From Bacillota bacterium (GTDB taxonomy: Bacteria > Bacillota > Clostridia > Acetivibrionales > DSM-1351): a stretch of DNA of 64,000 nucleotides. This document shows positions 26,529 through 34,952 of the stretch, piece by piece. Where the stretch lies: NCBI GenBank assembly GCA_023393115.1, contig JAEWMS010000026.1:1-64000 (forward strand). The letters are read 5' to 3'. The stretch's first letter is position 1; each line of letters begins with the position of its first letter. The notes under the pieces were generated by a model. It did no database searches. It had not been told where the DNA came from and saw only the letters and a program-made list of their open reading frames with translations. Both the position numbers and the translations under genes were made by a program.

Positions 26529-26759
26529 TTAACGGTATGTCCCCGGAGGAAGTATCCTGTCAAGAAGGTTCTTGATATAGTCCTTATCCTGAGAAAGTCT
26601 CTTTCCTATATAGAAGCCAAAGACAACGCATATAACAATAAATAGTGCTTTTAAAACCCCCAGCAGCAGGACAATGATTGCGATCGAAAGACCGATTCCG
26701 GCACCTATAATCTCACCTTTGTGCTGACTGTAAACCTCGTACAGTTTTTGCTTATCCAT
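26529..26759 (-). CDS. DUF2273 small membrane protein
   Basis: A 76-residue protein with two hydrophobic stretches (about residues 17-50) ending LSQDKDYIKNLLDRILPPG, typical of DUF2273 proteins found beside Asp23 and AmaP. The ATG at 26759 has a GGAGG site; a longer frame to 26819 would overlap amaP. It likely helps hold Asp23-type proteins at the membrane, as inferred from the gene set. Confidence 0.88.
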   Translation of the reverse strand: MDKQKLYEVYSQHKGEIIGAGIGLSIAIIVLLLGVLKALFIVICVVFGFYIGKRLSQDKDYIKNLLDRILPPGTYR

Positions 26760-26775
26760 AAATAACCTCCATATG

Positions 26776-27327
26776 CTACTCAACTCTCGAAGACTTATAT
26801 CCGGTGAAAATACTTTCAATAAGTACTTTTACACTTTCAACCTGAACCCCGGTACATTCTTCCACAGAGGATTTTACTTTTACCTGCATATCCTCGGAAA
26901 GCAGTGGAATGTTTATTTCGGGAAGCACAATAGCCTTTACGGTTATGCTTACGCTTTCACCAACTTTAGTAACATATGCCTTTGAATCACGAATACCTGA
27001 CAGCTTTCTAGAGGTTGCAAGAGCAATATTCTCAATGGAGTTTAAGGTAATCCTGATGTCACCATTTTTATTATACTTTATAATAGCTTTTTTATCCCCT
27101 TCGGGTTTAAACCCGGAAAGCAGAAAAGTCAAGCTCAAACAAAAGAATATTGATGCTATGATGAACATGACTATTGAAGGATTTCTATAAGCTAATACCT
27201 CATTAAATAAGTATGTATATGTGTCGGATAATATGTCCGACCTTATGGTTACCAGCATTGCAAACATTGAAGCAATTGTAAGAAAGAATGCATAGATTGC
27301 AAGCAAAACCCGTAATATTATATTCAT
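26776..27327 (-). CDS. amaP: Alkaline shock response membrane anchor protein AmaP
   Basis: A 183-residue protein with two N-terminal membrane segments (about 5-25 and 50-72) and a cytoplasmic domain resembling Asp23 (GDIRITLNSIENIALATSR ... VEECTGVQVESVKVLI). AmaP anchors Asp23 to the membrane in staphylococci. It lies between the asp23 and DUF2273 genes, which supports the assignment. Confidence 0.92.
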   Translation of the reverse strand: MNIILRVLLAIYAFFLTIASMFAMLVTIRSDILSDTYTYLFNEVLAYRNPSIVMFIIASIFFCLSLTFLLSGFKPEGDKKAIIKYNKNGDIRITLNSIENIALATSRKLSGIRDSKAYVTKVGESVSITVKAIVLPEINIPLLSEDMQVKVKSSVEECTGVQVESVKVLIESIFTGYKSSRVE

Positions 27328-27500
27328 TATGCTCCACCTCTTTTCAAATTTATAGAGAGAAACTCTGTCCTTTGTATATCACTGCTGTCAATTGCAGCTA
27401 AAAGCCTTAAAATAATTATACTTCAAAACGACCCTAATATCAATTTGCTGCATATATATGAATTTATTGGTTCTATAATAATTATCTCCAGCAAAATTGC

Positions 27501-27896
27501 TTATATACTTTTATTTGGCTCAGTTTCCTTTTTAATTTCCTTATCGAAATTAACTCCCTGAACATGAATATTAACTTCAATTACATTGAGCCCGGTCATA
27601 GATTGAACGGCATTCTTGACTTTGTCCTGAATATCCCAGGCAACTTCCGGGATACGAGCGCCAAATTCAACAATAATATAAAGGTCTATGGCAGCTTCTT
27701 TTTCTCCAACCTCAACCTTTACACCCTTTGAAAGATTTTTTCTACCGAGTATTTCGGCAATTCCTCCAGCAATTCCTCCACTCATTCCCGCAACGCCGGG
27801 AACATCGGTAGCAGCAATTCCTGCGATAATCGCAACAACCTCTTCGGATATTTTCACCGATCCATAATCGTCCAGAATATTCTGTTCCTCTTCCAT
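27501..27896 (-). CDS. Asp23/Gls24 family envelope stress protein
   Basis: A 131-residue Asp23-type protein with the family pattern GSVKISEEVVAIIAGIAA, GVAGMSGG and a C-terminal NVIEVNIHVQGVNF. Such proteins form membrane-attached assemblies that support cell-envelope homeostasis. I use the ATG at 27896, preceded by GGAGAGGTG; an in-frame GTG five codons earlier would sit on that site. It precedes amaP by 173 nt, so a separate leader or promoter is possible. Confidence 0.93.
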   Translation of the reverse strand: MEEEQNILDDYGSVKISEEVVAIIAGIAATDVPGVAGMSGGIAGGIAEILGRKNLSKGVKVEVGEKEAAIDLYIIVEFGARIPEVAWDIQDKVKNAVQSMTGLNVIEVNIHVQGVNFDKEIKKETEPNKSI

Positions 27897-28119
27897 TATG
27901 CACCTCTCCACTTAACGGGTTAACATATATTAAGCAACGGCCTTAGTCATAGAACCCGCAATCAGGTCAAAATGCGGTTTCTATACATTTGCCTCAGTTT
28001 GGTAAAATTATATCATTTAAAATAACATTAATCAATCAGATTAATGTCATAAAAATCCACTGTTCTAAATGCTCATACTCTATTATACCCATCAATAATA
28101 CCTTAAAATCAAAAAGAAA
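27897..28119. other. asp23 upstream region
   Basis: AT-rich sequence between the spoIIIA terminator and asp23. No gene, repeat or convincing promoter was identified by eye. Confidence 0.4.
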
Positions 28120-28190
28120 AGGTTATCCTATGGAACAAATAGCAACTTCAATCTGAAGCAGCTATTTCCCGTTCCTTTGTAAGATAACCT
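28120..28190 (-). terminator. Long hairpin terminator of the spoIIIA operon
   Basis: Four nested pairings form one 71-nt hairpin: AGGTTATC/GATAACCT (28120-28127 with 28183-28190), GGAAC/GTTCC, AAATAGC/GCTATTT and CTTC/GAAG. On the minus strand it is followed by TTTCTTTTTG. It begins 31 nt past the spoIIIAH stop. Confidence 0.85.
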
Positions 28191-28221
28191 CAATGATATT
28201 GTTGAATTGTATGTTTGCCAA

Positions 28222-28794
28222 TTAAAAGTACTTCTTTATAACTATTTTTTCCATAGGGATATTTGCCTGTCTGGTGACGATATCGACTATCTGTGCCGTC
28301 TGCTGCTTGGTTATGGCCGGTGCTTTTACAACTATATCTACACTCCCGTCATCCCCAAACAATGCAACAACATCACTGAAGCCCTTACTTTTAATCAGGT
28401 TTTCAATATTCAATTCCTTTTGTGAAGTCTCAACTATCTTCATCATTTTAGCCTGAGCTTGAGTTTTAGCTTCCTTGGTCGCACTTTGATCTTCAGTTAT
28501 ACTCTTCATTATTTCTATATCTTTGCCTCTGACAACATCTCTGTCCATTTTTGTCTGAGCAAAGTAGTTATTTGCTTCTTTTGAAGCAGTTACTGTCTTC
28601 TCTGAATCATCAACTGCTGCCATACCCTCGTCTGTTACTTCATGACTGTCAACATATACAGCATCACCAATTTGAGCAGAGTCTTCCTCACTGAATTGTG
28701 AGCTCTTGTTATAGCTGTACTGTAGATAGCCCGCAATAACTAGCATCAATACAAGGGATAGTACGATAATCTGTTTTCTTTTTAAAAATTTCAT
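28222..28794 (-). CDS. spoIIIAH: Stage III sporulation protein AH
   Basis: Mother-cell membrane protein whose outer domain pairs with forespore SpoIIQ (or its functional replacement) and builds the ring of the feeding channel. The 190 residues have one N-terminal membrane segment (about 8-27), a linker, and a YscJ/FliF-like ring domain ending FGDDGSVDIVVKAPAITKQ. I use the ATG at 28794, spaced 8 nt from GGAGGG; a GTG one codon earlier is also possible. It is the last gene of the operon, 194 nt behind spoIIIAG. Confidence 0.94.
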   Translation of the reverse strand: MKFLKRKQIIVLSLVLMLVIAGYLQYSYNKSSQFSEEDSAQIGDAVYVDSHEVTDEGMAAVDDSEKTVTASKEANNYFAQTKMDRDVVRGKDIEIMKSITEDQSATKEAKTQAQAKMMKIVETSQKELNIENLIKSKGFSDVVALFGDDGSVDIVVKAPAITKQQTAQIVDIVTRQANIPMEKIVIKKYF

Positions 28795-28991
28795 CACATA
28801 GACCCTCCTAACAATCTGAATAGTTTTTTAATCCTTCGGCTGTGACCTTTAGGATATTTTTTCGAAATGGCTTGCCTTACCATTCCCTTCTCAAGATTAT
28901 GTATATTCACTTCCTGTACACTTTATAACGTATGGCCTCAAATAAAATTTTCAGTGTATGTTTTATATGTGACTCCGTTATTTATATGAAA

Positions 28992-29636
28992 TTAATTACT
29001 CCTCCTCTGGAATACCTGAATTTTATGGGCGGCTACCTCCAGTAACGCTTGAGCCGCTTTTGTCAGATTACTGCTTACTTCGGCATCCCCTGCTCCTTCT
29101 GCAACAATAACAACACCCTTAACCTTTGGAAGTATTTCTTTTACAACAAAAGGTTTTTTCACTCCCTGACTCTCTTCGTATACAATGCTGTTTTCCTTGT
29201 TGCTTTCCTTAATATCTCTTGCCCCCCCTTCCTTGTCTTTTTCCTGAGTGGTGTTTTGACTGGTTGTGACATCTACAGCCGGTATCGACTCATTGCCCGA
29301 TACAAAAGTAATCATTACATCAACCTTTCCTGCACCTTTTATCTGAGAAAGGATTGATTTCAGATTTTCCTCCATTTCACTTTTTGACTCTCCATCTGTA
29401 CGCTTTATTGTTTCGGTAGCAGTCTGGTCTGCGGGGGCTTGCTTATCTCCATTGACCGAAACAGCTGCAGGTGTAACATTATTCTTCTTTAGTGTATCTT
29501 CAAAAAGTACACTTCCGGCAATCAAACAAATAACACCCGCAATAGCAACTATTGCAGCTTTCTCAATTATTTTCTTACTACCGTAGCCGACTAATCTTAA
29601 TTTAATTTTTTTCACTATTTGTATAGGCTTATTCAT
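28992..29636 (-). CDS. spoIIIAG: Stage III sporulation protein AG
   Basis: Component of the SpoIIIA-SpoIIQ channel; SpoIIIAG forms a large ring in the intermembrane space. The 214 residues show a membrane segment (about 23-45), a variable linker, and the conserved LKSILSQIKGAGKVDVMITF and PKVKGVVIVAEGAGD segments. Order and spacing in the spoIIIA operon agree. Confidence 0.95.
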   Translation of the reverse strand: MNKPIQIVKKIKLRLVGYGSKKIIEKAAIVAIAGVICLIAGSVLFEDTLKKNNVTPAAVSVNGDKQAPADQTATETIKRTDGESKSEMEENLKSILSQIKGAGKVDVMITFVSGNESIPAVDVTTSQNTTQEKDKEGGARDIKESNKENSIVYEESQGVKKPFVVKEILPKVKGVVIVAEGAGDAEVSSNLTKAAQALLEVAAHKIQVFQRRSN

Positions 29637-29724
29637 CTCACTACCCCCAGTTTATTAAGCATAAGTATATATATAAAGCATTTTTTGACAAATCAAATCT
29701 TGTATGTTTCAGTTCGGTGTTTCA

Positions 29725-30363
29725 CTATGTTATTTTCACCTCTATATTATCCTTACTAACTTCAAGGCTTTTATTTAAGCTTTGTTTTACCTGTTCAGCC
29801 AATCTTTTATCTTCAGGTTCAATAAACTTTAGTCCCTCTTTCTCCTTTTTTTTGCTCAGAGGAGTTTTTATTTCAATTTTTTCAACGGTTACAACTGGCT
29901 CACTACCGGTTTTTTCGTTTTTCTTCTTTACCTTTTTTATTTCCACCGATATTTTTGTTATCTCTCCGAATTTCTCTGAATTATAGTCTTCAATTATTTG
30001 TACTGTAGCCTTTGCATCTGTTACGCCTTCCAGTTTATTAGTCTCTTCTTCTATCCTGGCAGTCAGCTTGTTCTTGTAAACATATGAAATCTGTTTTGCC
30101 TGGGTCTCATCCAAAAGCTTGCTGCCGGTTTCAACCTCTTTTTTGTCTATATAGAAGCTGTCAGATAGAATTCCTTCACTTAAGTCATAATTTTTGTTTT
30201 TAAGTTGAAGGAAAGGATTTACCACTGCTATCAAAAGAACAAAGCCAGATACTAGAGTTATTATTTTTTTAATTTTTCCTGAAGGTATAACAATCTCAAA
30301 CAAAATCAGAACAATTGAAATAATAACGATATTTATTATCCAACTCCTAAGAAATTCAAGCAT
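29725..30363 (-). CDS. spoIIIAF: Stage III sporulation protein AF
   Basis: Two N-terminal membrane segments (about 8-27 and 32-50) are followed by NPFLQLKN and a ring-building-motif-like domain. This layout is typical of SpoIIIAF, a channel component. I use the ATG at 30363, which has a GGAGAG site; the frame extends 4 codons further to a TTG that lies on that site. The family is weakly conserved, but the operon position makes the call firm. Confidence 0.94.
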   Translation of the reverse strand: MLEFLRSWIINIVIISIVLILFEIVIPSGKIKKIITLVSGFVLLIAVVNPFLQLKNKNYDLSEGILSDSFYIDKKEVETGSKLLDETQAKQISYVYKNKLTARIEEETNKLEGVTDAKATVQIIEDYNSEKFGEITKISVEIKKVKKKNEKTGSEPVVTVEKIEIKTPLSKKKEKEGLKFIEPEDKRLAEQVKQSLNKSLEVSKDNIEVKIT

Positions 30364-30400
30364 ATTACTCTCCAATCACAGAATGTATTTTTCACGCTAA

Positions 30401-31615
30401 CTACCTTATCATGGCTGATACATTTGAGGAACTTATAACAATGGTAATGGCAATCAGAAACATGACTGCTACAGCAGCTGTTACACCCAAAATATATGTC
30501 ATGGAACCCGCCATATCATTAAGACAATTCGTTATTTTTTTATCTGATATAGGTTCTACAAAAGCACAGGCCAGTTTGTACAGGATTATCATTGCAAGTA
30601 TCTTCAAAAGCGGTGCCAGGCAGATTATAATTATTCCGATCATTGCAACCAACCCTGAAGCGTTTTTAATTACCAGAGTACAACCTACAACTGTATCAGC
30701 GGCATCTGCCAGATATTTTCCTACAACAGGGATAAAAGTTCCTAAGGCATATTTGGCAGTTTTGCTTGTAACACCATCAACTACAGCTCCCATTGATCCC
30801 TGTATTGTTACTATCGCTATAAAAACGGTAAGTATCAGTCCCAGCCCCCAGGTGCAAATTTGTTTTAGAAAGCCTGATAGTTTTGTAAGCTGTACCTTGT
30901 CGGATATGTTGTTTACAATGTTCAATACCGTGACTATAAATATCAGAGGTATAAAAAAGTTCTTAATTGCCGTAGCTCCTATTTCAACCAGCATTATGAG
31001 TATAGGTTGAAAAACTCCTGCAGAGGTAAAGTTTCCGGTTGAGACCAGTAGTGTTACCAAAACCGGAATAATAGAATGCATAAAGGTTACCATGTTATCA
31101 ATAATATCGGTGCACATTTTCATTACACTACTGAAGCTGACCATCAATACAGATACTATTACTATGTAACATACAAAGAAGGCGAGTTCCCCCACGCTTT
31201 CACTTAAAAAGGAATTTTGCAGATTCTTTAGTATGGCGCAAATTATGGCAAGAATAACTATTTTCAATAGAATGTCAAAATTAAGGAATACTTCCTCAAG
31301 CAAGTACTTAACTGCATTGTTCAGGAGGCCTTGCGGGCTGAAATCCAACTCCCCTTTTGCAGCACTGCTGATAATCTCTTCAGGATTGAATTCAGGGAAT
31401 AATTTCTTTGTATCACCGTTATAGAACTGCTTCAAGCTGTCATTTATTACAGCACTATCATTCGACTGGAGCTGTTCGTTTATTATTTTTGTTGTATCAT
31501 CTGTATCAGTTCTACTTCCTTCTGCGGCAACTGTTCCAATTGGATTAAACAGCCAGAATATTATTACTATAAATAGTGTAATTGCTTTTAATTTCACTTT
31601 ATAAAGTATTTTCAA
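30401..31615 (-). CDS. spoIIIAE: Stage III sporulation protein AE
   Basis: The largest membrane protein of the SpoIIIA complex: 404 residues with a cleavable signal peptide (about 1-31) and about seven further membrane helices from residue ~115. The conserved block NFTSAGVFQPILIMLVE and PVVGKYLADAADTVVGC are recognisable. The start is a TTG at 31615, placed 7 nt after an AAAGGAG site. Located between spoIIIAD and spoIIIAF. Confidence 0.96.
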   Translation of the reverse strand: MKILYKVKLKAITLFIVIIFWLFNPIGTVAAEGSRTDTDDTTKIINEQLQSNDSAVINDSLKQFYNGDTKKLFPEFNPEEIISSAAKGELDFSPQGLLNNAVKYLLEEVFLNFDILLKIVILAIICAILKNLQNSFLSESVGELAFFVCYIVIVSVLMVSFSSVMKMCTDIIDNMVTFMHSIIPVLVTLLVSTGNFTSAGVFQPILIMLVEIGATAIKNFFIPLIFIVTVLNIVNNISDKVQLTKLSGFLKQICTWGLGLILTVFIAIVTIQGSMGAVVDGVTSKTAKYALGTFIPVVGKYLADAADTVVGCTLVIKNASGLVAMIGIIIICLAPLLKILAMIILYKLACAFVEPISDKKITNCLNDMAGSMTYILGVTAAVAVMFLIAITIVISSSNVSAMIR

Positions 31616-31643
31616 CTCTGTTCTCCTTTACATTAACCTCCAT

Positions 31644-32030
31644 TTAAGGCATTAGCTTTACAACCAGGTCCAGAAGGGAGGATATTATGGGAACCGCAAG
31701 AATCACAATAGTCACTTTCCCGGCCAGTTCAATTTTTGATGCAATTGAGGATTCTCCAGCATCCTTGCATACCTCGGCTCCAAACTCTGCAATATATGCA
31801 ATACCAACTATTTTCAATAGAATGGTTATGTATGTGGTATCTATATCAGCCTTTCTACTGAAGGCTTTTATAAAATCAATAACCGATGCAAGCTTGACCA
31901 CAATAATAATAAATATCAACAGCCCTGTTACTATGCTGACCTGCAGTGCGATTTCAGGTTTCTGCTGTTTGATTGTAACCGATAATATAACTGCTACAAT
32001 TCCAATGCAGACTATTTGAAGTATATCCAT
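31644..32030 (-). CDS. spoIIIAD: Stage III sporulation protein AD
   Basis: A 128-residue hydrophobic protein with four membrane segments. The conserved stretch KIVGIAYIAEFGAEVCKDAG is diagnostic for SpoIIIAD, a membrane component of the mother-cell feeding apparatus. Position in the operon agrees. Confidence 0.97.
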   Translation of the reverse strand: MDILQIVCIGIVAVILSVTIKQQKPEIALQVSIVTGLLIFIIIVVKLASVIDFIKAFSRKADIDTTYITILLKIVGIAYIAEFGAEVCKDAGESSIASKIELAGKVTIVILAVPIISSLLDLVVKLMP

Positions 32031-32100
32031 AGCGTCTGTACCCTCGTAATTTTCACCTAAAGTTCTTGTTTAAATTTCACAGTTCTCATGAATTGATGTA

Positions 32101-32295
32101 TTAGAACTGAAACATGGTTTTTACAGCTGCAAACAGACCTGCTATTTCTTTTGAAACCATCATTAGCACTACAACAATGCCGGCCAATGTTGTCATCATA
32201 GCCTGTTCTTCCCTTCCCGACCTTATAAGTACCTGATTAAGTACTGATACAAGAATTCCTATGGCTGCTATTTTAAAGATTAAATCCACACTCAT
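32101..32295 (-). CDS. spoIIIAC: Stage III sporulation protein AC
   Basis: A 64-residue protein with two membrane helices (about 5-23 and 35-55), similar to SpoIIIAD in its N-terminal half. The segment LNQVLIRSGREEQAMMTTL is characteristic. A GGAGG site precedes the ATG. Confidence 0.97.
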   Translation of the reverse strand: MSVDLIFKIAAIGILVSVLNQVLIRSGREEQAMMTTLAGIVVVLMMVSKEIAGLFAAVKTMFQF

Positions 32296-32357
32296 TGCTA
32301 CCTCCTTTGCTGCAATGCAGCTTTAAAATATGAGAACATATTGTAATAACAACTATA

Positions 32358-32876
32358 TTAGAATAAAATGACCGTTATAGCTAAACCGCTTAAAACCCCG
32401 AGGCTTCTATACATTTTTTCGTTCTTACGCTTCATTTCCTCGGATTTTGTTTCCTGAAGCTTGAGCTGAGAGGAAACAAGTTTTATATTATTAAGCTGTC
32501 CTTCAAGATCAGAGCTTCCAAGCATTTTGCCAAAGGTAACCAGAACCTCCTTGTCCTCTCGACTTAAGGACAATTTTAAATAATTTTCATTAACAGCATT
32601 CTCCCAGGCTTTATCTGCTGATACTCCACCCGCTTTCAAGTTTTCAGCTGCAGCTTTAAAGATTATAGCTGCCGTCAGATTTGAGTTTTGATATATTCTG
32701 AGGAATGCCTCATACAGCAGATTTGACAAATAACTTATTTCATTTTCAAACATCTGAAATAAAGCCTGTAATTCACGAAGTGTTCTGGGCCGTTTAGAGC
32801 AATCTGCTGCTAAAGAAAACCCAATCAGACTGGTTGCACCTATTAGCGCTGCTGCACCTATTATTTTTATAAGCAT
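32358..32876 (-). CDS. spoIIIAB: Stage III sporulation protein AB
   Basis: A 172-residue protein with a membrane segment at each end and an acidic helical middle, including RPRTLRELQALFQMFENEI, typical of SpoIIIAB. It resembles GspF-type proteins of secretion systems. I use the ATG at 32876; its TGATG overlap with the spoIIIAA stop and the GGAGG site 8 nt upstream favour it over a GTG three codons earlier. Confidence 0.95.
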   Translation of the reverse strand: MLIKIIGAAALIGATSLIGFSLAADCSKRPRTLRELQALFQMFENEISYLSNLLYEAFLRIYQNSNLTAAIIFKAAAENLKAGGVSADKAWENAVNENYLKLSLSREDKEVLVTFGKMLGSSDLEGQLNNIKLVSSQLKLQETKSEEMKRKNEKMYRSLGVLSGLAITVILF

Positions 32877-33850
32877 CAGGAACACCTCCTGTAAATGACC
32901 TTTAATTGCGAATCAATTACTTCCTCAAGAGTTCCCGGGCCGTTGTTGGAACTAAGTACTATATATCTTTCAAAAGTTCCGGCTTTTATAAGAGCAAGAA
33001 GTTCCTCACGCATCTTCAGCTCTGATATATTGTATCCGTGAGCCGAAGCAATGATTTTCACCCCCGAATTAAGCACCTTTAGTATGGCATCCTTATCACC
33101 CCGGGTACCGATTTCATCGGTTATGATAATATTTGGAGACATACTTCTCAGAAGCATTTCCATCCCAAGAGCTTTTGGACAGCTATCCATTACGTCAGTC
33201 CTGAAACCTACATCATTTTGTGGAACGCCTTTACTGCAAGCTGCAATTTCGGATCGTTCATCAACTATGCCAATTTTCAAGCCCACAAAATCAAGAGCTT
33301 CCATACCATTGCTCAAATATTTGGAGGTATCTCTCAGTATTGTTGTTTTTCCACACTGAGGAGGACCGATTATCAGGGTATTATATATGTCTTTATTGTT
33401 TTTTATTATGTACCTTATCAGATGGCCTGAGCAGCCGGGGATTTCTTTTGCTACTCTGATATTTAATCCATTAAAATCCTTTATGTTTCTGATCTGCCCC
33501 TCTTGAATTATCACCCGGCCGCTAAGACCTACCCTATGCCCTCCTCTGAGGGTTATAAATCCGGATTTAATCTCGTCCTGAAAGGCATATACCGAATTTT
33601 CACTCATCAATTCAACGGACTTAATGATTTCACTTTGTGCAACAATATAAGCAGCTTTTAAATCCTTTGATAATTCACCGTCAGCGGTTACAAACATATC
33701 TCTATTACTGTAAAAAGCCATCAAAGGTTTTCCTGCTCTCATTCGTATTTCCTGAAGATTGTCCAACTTTTCTGTATCCATCTTCATTAAAATTACCCTA
33801 ATGCTTTGTATCAAATAGGGCATTATGTCATTTTGAACCCCTTTAATCAT
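32876..33850 (-). CDS. spoIIIAA: Stage III sporulation protein AA (ATPase)
   Basis: Cytoplasmic ATPase of the SpoIIIA complex, related to secretion ATPases. The 324 residues contain the Walker A IIGPPQCGKTTILRD and the Walker B NIIITDEIGT. It is first in the spoIIIA operon and its ATG follows a GGAG site. The leader carries a hairpin (33895-33925) and a 17-nt word shared with the nadK leader. A sigma-E promoter is expected but I could not place it confidently. Confidence 0.97.
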   Translation of the reverse strand: MIKGVQNDIMPYLIQSIRVILMKMDTEKLDNLQEIRMRAGKPLMAFYSNRDMFVTADGELSKDLKAAYIVAQSEIIKSVELMSENSVYAFQDEIKSGFITLRGGHRVGLSGRVIIQEGQIRNIKDFNGLNIRVAKEIPGCSGHLIRYIIKNNKDIYNTLIIGPPQCGKTTILRDTSKYLSNGMEALDFVGLKIGIVDERSEIAACSKGVPQNDVGFRTDVMDSCPKALGMEMLLRSMSPNIIITDEIGTRGDKDAILKVLNSGVKIIASAHGYNISELKMREELLALIKAGTFERYIVLSSNNGPGTLEEVIDSQLKVIYRRCS

Positions 33851-33894
33851 ATGTGTATCTCCTAAGTTAAGTTATTTATAACGCCTCAATTCAA

Positions 33895-33925
33895 AGTAAA
33901 TTTCCCGGTTGTAGGAAAATTTACT
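33895..33925. other. Hairpin in the spoIIIAA leader
   Basis: Arms AGTAAATTTCC (33895-33905) and GGAAAATTTACT (33914-33925) pair over 11 bp with one bulged A. It lies 45 nt upstream of the spoIIIAA start codon, too far to hide its ribosome site directly. Confidence 0.55.
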
Positions 33926-33945
33926 CACATTAGCAGCGTTTCAAC

Positions 33946-34029
33946 AAGGCAAGAGATATCTCACCGTCTGAAAGCCAGAGGGTAATCCACCACTTAATAG
34001 AAGCGAGGGATATTTTTTTATGCCTTGTT
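33946..34029. other. Unassigned structured element between spoIIIAA and the ABC block
   Basis: A closing stem AACAAGGCA/TGCCTTGTT (33946-33954 with 34021-34029) encloses a second 9-bp pairing (AGATATCTC with GGGATATTT) and small hairpins such as TCTG-AAAGC-CAGA and CTT-AATAG-AAG, giving a branched fold. The inside is more GC-rich than the flanks. It could be a regulatory RNA, an antisense-type RNA or an insertion-sequence scar. It did not match any riboswitch consensus I could check from memory. Confidence 0.5.
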
Positions 34030-34069
34030 ATATATATTAGGCTTTGTCCAAGTTTATGACATAAAAAAA

Positions 34070-34096
34070 CTCAGTTTAACTTATCGTTAAACTGAG
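34070..34096 (-). terminator. Intrinsic terminator of the ABC block
   Basis: A perfect 11-bp stem (34070-34080 with 34086-34096) and 5-nt loop are followed on the minus strand by seven Ts. It lies 38 nt after the permease stop. Confidence 0.95.
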
Positions 34097-34133
34097 CTAA
34101 ATATAACTAATACTTAAGAAAACAGCATGTTTT

Positions 34134-34952
34134 TTATTTTAATGATAACTTGTCTTTCATATTTACAGTGGTTATATAGAACAGAACACAAATGGTAACT
34201 ATTTCGAAAATATATCCTCCAATACCTATAATTACACTTGTTGGCTCAACTCCTTTAATAGTTTCCAACAAATAACCAAACATATTTTTAGAGGATATAG
34301 AGGTACTGATTTTATCTACAAAATTAATCTCCACTGAGAGTGGAACAAAAATAGTGAATATGGCTTCTACAATTTGCAGTACTATATTGGTGACTATATA
34401 AATCAGAAATGCACCTGCAACACCTAAGTTGTGGAATTTTGATCTATTTGATATTGTAATTGCAAAGAAAATCTGACTCAGTAAATACAGAGTTCCCAGC
34501 AAACCCACCGGAATTATTAAATAAATCGCTTTATCCAATCCAAATTTACTCAATTCCTCGAATATTAACGATAATTCCCCCATAGTTCCCAAACCATACA
34601 TACTAGTATATAAAGCCCCAATACTTACACCATAACTCAATATCATCCAAAACAATGAAACTATGGTTTTTGAAGCTAATAACATATAAGGCTTAACGGG
34701 CAATGTAAACATCAGATACCCTTCATTTGAAAAGAGGTTTTTATAGAATCTTATTACTATGATTACAAATGTTATGATTGAAACTGCAATACCTAATATT
34801 AGTAGTAAAACTGACGTAGTTACCTGAAACCATTCGATATTTAATGTCTTTGCTGAAAGGACCATTCCTGCAAAAATAAGTGTTATCAAATAAAAAAACG
34901 GAATGATGCGGGCAGTATCTTTAAATTCATATTTCAATAATCTAGTTAACAT
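34134..34952 (-). CDS. ABC-type membrane permease subunit
   Basis: A 272-residue protein with six hydrophobic segments and a topology typical of ABC-2-type permeases (for example the segment YLMFTLPVKPYMLLASK after the second helix, which resembles YtrC/bacitracin-type exporters). It overlaps the end of the ATPase gene by 7 nt, so the two form a transporter unit behind a GntR regulator. The substrate is unknown. Its ATPase partner has an in-frame stop codon, so the exporter may be impaired. Confidence 0.85.
   Translation of the reverse strand: MLTRLLKYEFKDTARIIPFFYLITLIFAGMVLSAKTLNIEWFQVTTSVLLLILGIAVSIITFVIIVIRFYKNLFSNEGYLMFTLPVKPYMLLASKTIVSLFWMILSYGVSIGALYTSMYGLGTMGELSLIFEELSKFGLDKAIYLIIPVGLLGTLYLLSQIFFAITISNRSKFHNLGVAGAFLIYIVTNIVLQIVEAIFTIFVPLSVEINFVDKISTSISSKNMFGYLLETIKGVEPTSVIIGIGGYIFEIVTICVLFYITTVNMKDKLSLK

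Noticed and set aside
30411..31010. 199-residue open frame on the plus strand
   Set aside because: It is antisense to spoIIIAE; the frame stays open because of codon use in the real gene, and it lacks a ribosome site.
33946..34029. Known riboswitch (c-di-GMP, TPP, cobalamin, preQ1, fluoride, ZTP considered)
   Set aside because: None of the consensus cores I can recall is present, so I left it as an unassigned structure.
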